From the NCBI GenBank assembly GCA_030280995.1, contig JASXTE010000008.1:26679693-26743692 (forward strand): a DNA stretch of 64,000 nucleotides, in the 5' to 3' direction. The notes below the pieces were generated by a model. It did no database searches. It was given only the letters and a program-made list of their open reading frames with translations, and was not told the origin of the DNA. This document shows, piece by piece, positions 55,561 to 64,000 of the stretch. This DNA is from Hemileia vastatrix (Eukaryota > Basidiomycota > Pucciniomycetes > Pucciniales > Zaghouaniaceae). The translations under genes and the position numbers were made by a program. Within the stretch, counting starts at the first letter, position 1, and each line of letters opens with the position of its first letter.

Positions 55561-58180
55561 TAGCTCTACATAATGGTACTAGGCACTTAACCCTAAGACT
55601 TAAGGTTAGCCTGTAAAACACAAAAAACAAAATTAGACCGCTATCTTTTAGAAATGAAAAGTGAGTAAAGGACCCCTTAAAACTTGGAATATGAAAAATA
55701 GCATCAGGACGTCAAATATAGAGAAAAACCGAGGCTATCCAATGGTAGTACCCACATACCCATAGTCTCAATATTCACTGAATGAAAAATAAAGTAACAC
55801 CTAATTTGTTGACCAATGTCAATTAAGACATACAAAAATAGCACCAAACAGACCAACAAAGGCCTCTGCCAATGTTGGAAGACCCCAGTGTCCTTTCAGA
55901 AAGTGACCTGTCTTTTCTCAACACTACATTTTTTTTCTTCTTTTTGATTGACCATACAGATAAAACTCCATGAATAAAAATAAATTCATGTCAAGAGAGA
56001 TTACACAGCATCATTTTTTTCTTTAAGACATAAAGTTTTCAAGCAAGAATTTTTTTTTCAATTTCAAAGCACATAGTGACTTTTGTTCCACAATAAAGAT
56101 CTTATATAATTATTTCTGAATAAATGGTAAGAATGAGCCTCATAAATATGAAATGAAATAAATATATGATTATGGGGTATTAAGGGAAGAAAAAAAGCAA
56201 AAAAAGTGACAAATATGCTAAAGATATCCATTTTGTCATGAAATAAGGATATTAAAAGATGCGGGCCAAATTTCAAATTTTCTTAATAAAAGTTGTAAAT
56301 TTTTAACAAGACTAAGTTGACATATTGTCAGCCCTTTATTAGCCCCAAGTCAGGCCTTGTGGAGGCCCTGCTATTTCAACAAAAGTGCTAAGTATAAATT
56401 ATAGAGGGGAAAAAAAGGCCAAAACTTAAGTAGTTAAAAAGATAGTAAAAAAATTTCATCCTCTTTTTTTTTATGTATTTTTATTTCTATTTAGGAGAAA
56501 TGTTCTTGTAACAGTTTTTCAAAATACCTTAACATCATACTTACATATATTGAATGGTTGTTCAATTTTCTCAAGGAATATTTTACTGTGGTAAGATTTA
56601 ATCTTATAAAAAGAAATATTTCTGCAATGTCACAATGTTAAAACAAAGTGATTATTGTCTTCAAATTTTATTATAATTCTAATTATTTATCTCAATTATA
56701 ATAAGTTAATTTCTGATAATTCTGATTCATGATTAATATAATAATTTTCAATACACATGGGCATATTTATTTCATTATAGAATTTAAAAATTTCATACTA
56801 GGCTGCTAATCAGAAACTGAAATTTTATTGCAAGTATTTTTAAACAAAATTTGAAATTATTAAGGCTGAAGGAAGTAGAAGCCTTGATTGAGACTTTCAA
56901 AGAACATTTTTCTATTTCAATTGTGTATAAAAATTTATTTTACTCTTATCACTTAACAAGAGCATTAACATTCAGATATGAAAATACATTTGTATTTTCA
57001 AATATAATATGTTGTTGATATATTATTAAAAATTGGATTTTATTTCAAGAAATAAAAAAGGCACCATCTATAAGGTCTATATGGATCAAAAAACAATGGA
57101 AGTTCTGTTTTGGGGGGGACACCTGCTAGCATGTGACATCAATTTTTGTAGGCAAATTTTTTTAAATTATACATAAACATCCATGAAATATATAGTGAAT
57201 CATTGAAAAAATTATTACATTTACATGAAAGAAAGTAGAAATTTTTTGACTTAGACTTGTTCTTCATTAATTTAAATTTTAATGGTGTTATAAATGTGGG
57301 GGGGCTTTTTTTATTTGAAATTTTAATTGTGTTAAACTATTTTCTGCTTCAATGGACCCTATAGATATAAAATATAAGTTTTATGAACTCTTTTATTAAT
57401 TGTAACCAGATATTTTAAACTCTCATGGATTAGTTAAACATATTTCTCTGTGTACATTTTTACTAACTCAAATATCATTAAATTTAGGGGACCTAAACCA
57501 AAATTGGATGTTTGAAATATTTCTTAAAATTATATAATATATAAAGATATTTTTTTTGTAAATTTAAAATTTCACGTTAAATTTAGCACTGTTTGTGGCT
57601 GGTTGGGTGTTCAAAAATCACCCCAAACTTCAATAAAATCCATACTTATTCTTTAAAAAAATTGAAAAATTTCTATTAAGAAAGCTATATGTATGAAAGG
57701 TTCCATAAAAATTTATATGTATTTTTTTCAACCTTTCCACAAGTTATAAACTACCAATATTAAAAGAAAACAAGCAGAATAACTTATGATGGCATATTAT
57801 ATGTGTTATATTTTTTGGGGAATATTATTACTTGGAAATTTTTCTTCCTTATCAGATTGGTAATTCAAATAAAAATTTAGCTACATTCATGAAGTTTGGG
57901 GAACAACTTTAATTAAAATTGCCTGAGAGATTTATTAAAAATGATAATTTTGGTTAGTGCAAGGATCTTTTAATTCAACAATATTTGTTGATGGAGTGGT
58001 TAGCTACTCTGATTCCTCAAATTATACAAAATCACTTGTGAAACATTTACCTGTACAGATCTAAAAGACCCACTGTGGGTTCCTTTCAGGTTACTTCATG
58101 GGTTACTTTAAGATTTCTCAAAAACGACTTGCATACAATTTGTCTTAATTCTCACCCTGTGATAAAGCCAACCTAGGGCT
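55561..58180. other. No feature recognised
   Basis: About 2.6 kb of AT-rich sequence between the LTR of E and the Gypsy fragment D. Only short frames. The first few hundred bases may still belong to the LTR of E. G runs at 57108 and 57298 are the only compositional oddity. Confidence 0.4.
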
Positions 58181-58189
58181 AAACCAGGC

Positions 58190-58620
58190 AAGGCTGAATT
58201 AAAAAGATTGAGAAGAAACCTTACACCAAGGACAAAATTTATAAAATTCAGAAAGGGATGGAGGATATGGGGCCTTGCAGTTATGGAAAGTTTGATTTAA
58301 ACAGTGAGCTTATTCCTGAAGAAGATGAATCTGATTCTGAGGAAGATTTACCAATAGCTTCACTTCCCAGACCAAGTATTTCTGGTCCTACTCCTATGGA
58401 AGGGGAAGAATAATCAGTGATGGATCTGGATTAGTGAAAGAAGCTGGCAATGGAGCTAGGATTATGGTTCATGAAGATGCTATTATGGTGGTGAAGATGG
58501 AAATGTGGGCCCCCAAGAGATTCCCAGGGCCAATTTTAATAAACATAAAGTACAATATGAAAGACTGGTAGTAGCTGGTTAAGAAAATGCTATGGAGGTT
58601 ACTTTGGACAGAGTGAATCA
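58190..58620 (+). pseudogene. Element D gag C-terminal part
   Basis: KKPYTKDKIYKIQKGMEDMG, FDLNSELIPEEDESDSEEDL and PIASLPRPSISGPTPMEGEE, then a stop and frameshifts. It matches the acidic gag tail of C (YSKDKIYRMQKQMVDMGTPS ... DESDSEENVP). Confidence 0.7.
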
Positions 58621-58699
58621 ACTTCAGATTCCTTCATCCTTAGCATAATTATTTAAAATTATTCCTACCCTTTCAGAGAAGTAAAAGTAGCATCTGACA

Positions 58700-59241
58700 A
58701 GGAGATGGGTAGCAGCTGGAGAGGTGAAGTACTTATGTGAAAATTTTGAAAATTTTGGTGAGGAGGTGCAAATTAATTTTTCTGCTCCTCTGGGATATTT
58801 AGTGGTTTCTTTAAATGGTAAAAATTAAAGTCCCTGGTTGATAGTGGTTCTCAAATTGATTTAATTTCATTGGAGAAAGCTACAATTATAGGCTTTCCAA
58901 TCAAGACTGGCACTGGTGGTAATTTAAGAGGTATTGGTGGTCTTGCTACTGAGCAAATGGGTACAGCAGAGAATGTTAAGTTATGTGTAGGAGGATCTGT
59001 TGGTAAGGTGCATTTTTATGTGGCTAGGGGGACTGTAAATAAAGTTCCTAGAGGCCCATTTTTGATGGATTTTGAGGCCAAGGCTGACTATCAGTCAGGT
59101 ATGGGGATTAGTTTAGAGATTACTGGTGAAGATATGCACCACTTACATATGCGGTTGGCGCCTCAAGGAAATAAAGATTGGGAAACAAGGCCTGGAACTA
59201 CCACAATATGTCAGAATTTTGTTTGCACTAAGAAGAGTTAA
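58700..59241 (+). pseudogene. Element D protease
   Basis: LVDSGSQIDLISLEKATIIG begins after a frameshift near 58830; DSG is intact. Then NLRGIGGLATEQMGTAENVK, GGSVGKVHFYVARGTVNKVP, MDFEAKADYQSGMGISLEIT and HMRLAPQGNKDWETRPGTTT. This is the best-preserved protease of the family here, with 123 codons open from about 58870. Confidence 0.78.
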
Positions 59242-59929
59242 ATAAAAAGGTCAGCTTCTGGTGAGTTAGTTATAAATTATGATTTTGTAGACCCTCTTTT
59301 TTTGGGGTATTTAGGGCTGATTTCTCTAATGTTGTATACTATCCTCCAAAAGAGATCCTGTATTACAATAGGTCAGCTCACTTGGAGATAATTCAAGTAA
59401 ATTCTCAATTATTTTCTGTTGATATATCTTTGGTATGTCATTATGTGTTTTGGTTTTTTCTATATGTTTATTATCTTTATCAAATTTTTTGATAAATTCT
59501 AAAAATGGATCAAGAGGGAATATGGGATGTATTTTTTTGGATAAAATTTGGAATTGGAATTTTGATAATTGTGGTATGATTTCTGGAGGTATACTTTATG
59601 GCTTCCAGAAAGAGGATAAAATGCAAATAACTCATCAAAATCCACAAAAAAATCATAGTATAATTAATTCACAAAAAAATAATAGTATTTGTGATAATTA
59701 TATTTCTTTCCTCCAGCAAGATTTTAAACTGAAGACTTTAATTACTGGGGATTTTGTGATGTAAAATGGTAGTTATGGTGTTGGAGAATCAGAAATTAAA
59801 CTAGAAAAAGGAAAAGGGGGTAGAAATTTTTATATTAAAAATAAAAATAATATTTCAAATTATTCTTTTTCTAATTCTGATGAAGAAGAAATTTTTGATA
59901 TTGAATTATTTAATGGTGGATCAAGAAAA
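59242..59929 (+). other. Protease-RT linker of element D
   Basis: Carries CTCACTTGGAGATAATTCAA, GATATATCTTTGGTATGTCA and CTCCAGCAAGATTTTAAACTG, the counterparts of the C and F linkers. It has a partly open frame (DKIWNWNFDNCGMISGGILY) of uncertain meaning. Confidence 0.5.
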
Positions 59930-60128
59930 TATCTTACCTCTCATCTTAAAGTGGATTTCAATGCAGCTAAATATAAAAAGGTAGCTAATAAGGTTATATC
60001 ATTTAATGAACCATTTCCAGCTGAATTGAACCCACCTTTGAAGAGGCCATTTTTATAAAGAGATCCACATGACTGTCCTTTGGTCAAGAATCCACCTGAA
60101 TTCTCTGAGACATTAAAAAGACTCCACT
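59930..60128 (+). pseudogene. Element D RT N-terminal start
   Basis: AKYKKVANKVISFNEPFPAE, LNPPLKRPFL, a stop, then RDPHDCPLVKNPPEFSETLK. Aligned with C (NMVRSINEPLPAELKPPLK). Cut at about 60128. Confidence 0.7.
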
Positions 60129-62131
60129 ATCTTTTTTAATATCCCGCATGTAATTTTTGAAGGCTCTTTCCAAATATCTCAGAGTACTCAAGATTGGAAA
60201 GCTGATCAACTTATCCGAGGAATCAAAACAGTTCTCAAAACACATCAACTTCAAGCAATAAATTTTATGATTGACAATGAATGAATGTTAAAGGAAAAGT
60301 TGGATATCATGTGGAGGCACCAGGACAACCATTGGCTTAAAACTGGATTCGATGACTATAAAGATCAGTTTCCTAACAATCAATTAACCCCTGAAGGAAA
60401 TGGGTCAATACTTGCTGATGATATGGGTTTGTGAAAGACGCTTTCAACTCTTTCTCTTATAAGTGCAACTCAAAGTGAAGCAAGGCAATTCCAGGTATCG
60501 GAAAATCAAGAAGGTATTAATCGGAGTTCAGCCACACTGATTATATGCCCCCTGGCAACACTATCGAATTGGATCAATGAAATAAGTGTGCACTTTGAAG
60601 ATAATGCGCTTCCTTTCAAGGTTCTTTATGGGAAGGATTGTCGAAATACTAACGTCAATGAGCTACAGGACACTGCTATTGTTTTAATGACCTATGAAAC
60701 AGCTAGCCCAACAATGTCAAAAAATCAAAGCCAAAAAAAGATACTGGTGACTCAAAAGCTCTTTTGGTATAGAGTTGTTTTAGATGAAGCTCAGTTAGTG
60801 TCCATTTCTATATCTAAAACTTAAAACTTAATTTTTATAATCAATTTTTATAAATATTCTTTTAGTTACATTAAAAATCCTTACTCGCAGAGGGCTCAAA
60901 CAATATTTGACTTGGAATCCCAACACCGACTATGCTTGACTGGAACTCCACTTCAGAACAGGCCCACTGACCTTCAAAGTCTCATATTTTTTCTTAGAAT
61001 CAAAAAGTGGCAAGAAGACTGGTTATGGAAGAATTTCCTTTTTCCAGGTTTTCAAAAAGGAAAGGCTAATTCTATTAAATCAATCAATCACTTAATGAAA
61101 GTCATAAGCCTACGTAGAACAAAGGATGCAATTTTGTCTCTTCCAAAAAATATTCAAAGGGGGATATCGGTTCAATTAGCAGATCCATGGAGGTCTAAAC
61201 TTGATGTGCTTCAAGAAGGATTCACTGAGCAATATGGGCCCTCCAGAAGCACTGACATCCCTTGGGACTCATCTGAGTTTCTAAGAGAGCTGATGATTTT
61301 AAGAAAATTCTGCAACCATCCAATCTACAAAAATCTGGATGAAACTCCAACTTTTGATTTCACCTGGCAGCATTCTGCAAATATTTGTCATCTTATAGGC
61401 CACTTAAAAAACTTTTTGTCTGATGAAAGGGGTATAAATTTTCCAAACGCTGTTATATTCTCCAACTTTGCAGACTTTTTGCAGATGTAAGTGATTCTAT
61501 AATGAATGGTTTTACAAAATTGTGTTGGCTTATTAAAAACAATTTTCTAATATTTCAAAATAGAATAAAAATGGCTTTAGATGACCACAATATTAGGTAT
61601 ATCCAGCTTACGGGTGAACTCAGCAGGACAAAGCAAGACAAAAATATGCATGAATTCCATTTTAATAAAAATTGCCAAGTTTTGGTTGAAACAATTCAGG
61701 CTTCAGGAGTGGGTATAGATCTCAAGTGTGCTCAAAATGTATATATAATGGTGAGCTCAATGTCTTTTATTTCATATTAAGAACAAAAACATTAAATTTT
61801 TTATATGTTAAATGTTGAAATAGGAGCCAAATTGGAATCCAGAAGTTGAGCAGCAGGCTGTTGATTGGCTGTATAGAATGGGGCATCAAAATGAAGTAAA
61901 TGTTTTGAATTATTTTGTACAAGGAAGTATAGAATTCAGCATGTATATGATTCAAAGGAAAAAAATGGAGCTAACAATGTAAGCCAAATTTCATTTCTAT
62001 AAATTTTAATGATAATAGTAATCATTGAAATTATGTTTTTGTTTTCAAGGCTAAGTGTCCCAAACAGTGGAAATGAGGAGTATGAGTGTGCAAACCTATT
62101 ATTAAGGAAGTTTGCCAATCACTCACATTAG
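60129..62131 (+). pseudogene. SNF2-family ATPase (RAD5/HLTF type), 5'-truncated
   Basis: Five exons joined by GT-AG introns at 60794-60865, 61487-61563, 61751-61823 and 61979-62049. Motifs in order: LKTHQLQAINFMID; Walker A SILADDMGL*KTLSTLSLIS, where GxGKT has its Gly codon as TGA; ATLIICPLATLSNWINEI; a DEAH box completed by splicing (VVLDEAHYIKNPYSQRAQ); HRLCLTGTPLQNRPTDLQSL; ISLRRTKDAILSLPKNIQRG; LRKFCNHPIY; NIRYIQLTGELSRTKQDKNM; ASGVGIDLKCAQNVYIM; VEQQAVDWLYRMGHQNEVNV. The last expects DRLYRMGQ, so Arg is Trp (CGG to TGG). Such ATPases translocate on DNA in repair. Two stops and a lost 5' end make it a pseudogene. Confidence 0.85.
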
Positions 62132-63235
62132 AGGAAGAAAGAATTTCAAGGAGAGCAGGTAAATTTATGGGATTTTGAGGATTTAAAAGTCTGAGTTGTT
62201 GAGGATTTAGAGATGCAAGATGTAAGGGAGAATAACAGTCATTCGGCAAACCCCGGGGGACATGAGAAGGATTAAGGTTAGGGGATAATGTTGAAACCAA
62301 ACTGATTCTTTTGTACAAGGCTAAGTCCTTTAGCACACTTCCAGAGTAGGTTGAAGTATCTCGAATATCAAAGTGTTGTTGGTCAAGATATTGTGCAACT
62401 TTAGAAAAATCTTCAGACCTCCATTGCATTAAGATACGTCTTAACGATCCATCATTATCAATTTCGGTGTCTAAACAACACTTGATGTTTGTGAAAAGGT
62501 TGTGATAAGTTTCGCAATGTGGAAGTTGTTTAAGAAGTTTAGCTTGGTTAACTGAATTCTAAGAATCTTTGTTATTTGAAATAAAGGTCATAAATAAAAA
62601 CGGTTGAAAAAAAGGGGATTTTCATACTTTTTTTTTATTCTATATTTATGCTTTCTCACTTTTATTATTTCTTGAGAGCTATGAGAATCCTTCCCAAGTC
62701 TTAATTTATCAGCATGACCTAAAAACCAACGGTGAAGAACTCCCATTTGATTTGAGAAGCTTATTTGAGTTGAGTCAATTGGATATGCAATCAAATTATT
62801 GATTTTTAAGGCATTGTCCCAGTGTTGAATGAGAATATTTGCCAAGACCTCATTCCATTTGTCAAACCAATCTAGGTTCTAAGCGAAAGTTGATCCTGGG
62901 AAACCGCACATGCAAAGGTGCTCAATAAAAGATTCACGGAAAATTGGTGGAAACTTTTCCGAAACCGCTGAATTTGATTCTGGATGAGGTAGTTCAAAGG
63001 CGATGTTGAAAGAATTCATGTCGAATGATGAAAATCTGTCTAATTGCTCTTCAGTAGGGTTTTGTTTCCATCCATTTGATTCTGGTGACATATCCAAAAG
63101 TGAACGACAAAAATTGTGTATAGATCTACAAAAGTGAGAATTGAATGGAGGCAAAGTCTCATTAAAAATTCTATTAAGTGTTCGTGTGTTTGTGGGCAGG
63201 TTTCCATGAGTAAAGTAAGAGCTACTAGGGTTCAT
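62031..63235 (-). pseudogene. Unknown two-exon gene with one stop
   Basis: Not recognised. ATG at 63235 (MNPSSSYFTHGNLPTNTRTL). Exon 1 63235-62660 (192 codons), intron 62659-62559 (GTGAGA to TTCTTAG), exon 2 62558-62031, in phase, giving about 367 residues. A single TAG after GFPGSTFA interrupts codon 119; the frame continues NLDWFDKWNEVLANILIQHW, MGVLHRWFLGHADKLRLGKD. Exon 2 has MQWRSEDFSKVAQYLDQQHF and a Pro/Asn-rich tail. No signal peptide, membrane segment or known motif seen. Its 3' end overlaps the SNF2 last exon by about 100 bp on the opposite strand. The near-intact frame over 1.2 kb supports a real gene. Confidence 0.6.
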
Positions 63236-64000
63236 AAAGAATTAGATTAAGAAAGTGTTCAATTAAATTAAACAAAGAGGAAGGATAAATTTTTGAGCTC
63301 CAAAACTTTATGATCAAAGTTGATTTAAGGAGAAATATCACAAAAATTAAGAATAAGAAATATTTCAACTTTATGGCATTATAATATGCATAAATTATAT
63401 TTTTATATGCAATTTGAAATCAAAAGGAATGGTATAAAATGAAGAGAATGATTATGTGATAAAAGCAGACTCATTTGAGAAACGGAATTTTTTTTCTTTT
63501 CAAAAAATTCTTCCACAAAAATAATTTGATAAATGTGAGGCTATGTTCATTTTTTGATTACCAAAAAATTATTTTTGGTCCAATATGATAGTAATACATA
63601 TTCGATTGAGTAATTTTTGTTCAACCTGAATAAATAGACTAGAGTGTCACTTTATCACATTTATGTATGAAAATTTATACAAGGTTTCAGCTTTTTTGTA
63701 ATGCTTTAAGGTTTACACTTTTGTAGCATCTATTATTTGAGTATTTTTGATTTTTTCTTTATGGAAAATTCTACCTAGTACAGACCAATTTTCAAAGTGA
63801 AAGAAATATGTTTGTGATTTTTTTTTACAAAATATTAACCTTATTTTTGGGTTTAACTTTGATTTTTGGGGTAATTTTTTAAATAATTATGTTAAAAATA
63901 TGGATTACTTTTCTTATAGTCCATAACTAAGAATTTTTATCAAAATCAAATAATTATAGGGTAGTTAGATATAACTCAGAAGGCATTTGATAGAAAAATA
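63236..64000. other. No feature recognised
   Basis: AT-rich sequence upstream of the minus-strand gene; its promoter would be here, but no clear TATA or initiator can be singled out. Confidence 0.4.

Larger units (their letters stand above)
58181..60128 (+). mobile_element. Gypsy fragment D (gag end, protease, linker, RT start)
   Basis: Plus-strand homologue of C and F, without LTRs: gag tail, protease, the conserved linker (about 59270-59760) and the N-terminal RT region to SETLKRL at about 60128. At that point SNF2-coding sequence begins. The left edge near 58181 is also abrupt. Confidence 0.75.

Overview
The window looks like repeat-dense, AT-rich nuclear DNA of a basidiomycete fungus, most likely a rust (Pucciniales). 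The reasons are short GT-AG introns (56-101 nt), Ty3/Gypsy lineages of fungal type (one chromovirus, plus others with a fungal-type reverse transcriptase), PIF/Harbinger-like DNA transposons, a TET/JBP-like 2OG-Fe(II) oxygenase of the kind greatly expanded in rusts, and an SNF2 ATPase of the RAD5/HLTF type. The species is inferred, not proven. Almost every gene belongs to a mobile element and nearly all are decayed.

Layout. 1-5.7 kb: 3' ends of Gypsy elements in + orientation, carrying antisense zinc-cluster genes next to the 3' LTR. One of them is an internally deleted LTR-LTR copy. 6.9-11.5 kb: a complete PIF/Harbinger-like transposon (here 'H1') with a broken Myb-like accessory gene and an intact two-exon transposase. 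12.1-18.4 kb: a minus-strand Gypsy copy (C) with a solo LTR of its own family inserted at the gag/pol junction. 18.9-31.8 kb: gag fragments, then two convergent LTR-gag arms (A and B). The LTR of arm B is split by a full-length chromovirus (22568-30986, TSD GGTAC). 32.4-42.7 kb: a minus-strand Gypsy copy (F) interrupted by a second Harbinger-like transposon ('H2', 32655-39486). H2 is the mirror image of H1 and holds two extra features, an array of GC-rich hairpins and a decayed TET/JBP-like oxygenase gene. 43.0-55.6 kb: a large minus-strand Gypsy element (E) with gag, protease, RT, RNase H and integrase, followed by an opposite-strand zinc-cluster gene region and a 1.2 kb (TTTTAA)n array. 58.2-60.1 kb: a + strand Gypsy fragment (D). 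60.1-63.2 kb: the only cellular-looking genes, an SNF2 ATPase pseudogene and a convergent unknown gene overlapping its 3' end.

How it fits together. The insertion order can be read directly: F before H2, the LTR of B before the chromovirus, and C before the solo LTR. Gypsy elements of separate lineages all carry, between integrase (or chromodomain) and the 3' LTR, an opposite-strand gene whose protein starts with the same double C-x2-C-x6-C module. H1 could supply transposase for H2, whose own transposase has lost a catalytic Asp. The two strongest leads are the opposite-strand zinc-cluster genes and the TET/JBP-like gene inside a Harbinger-like transposon.
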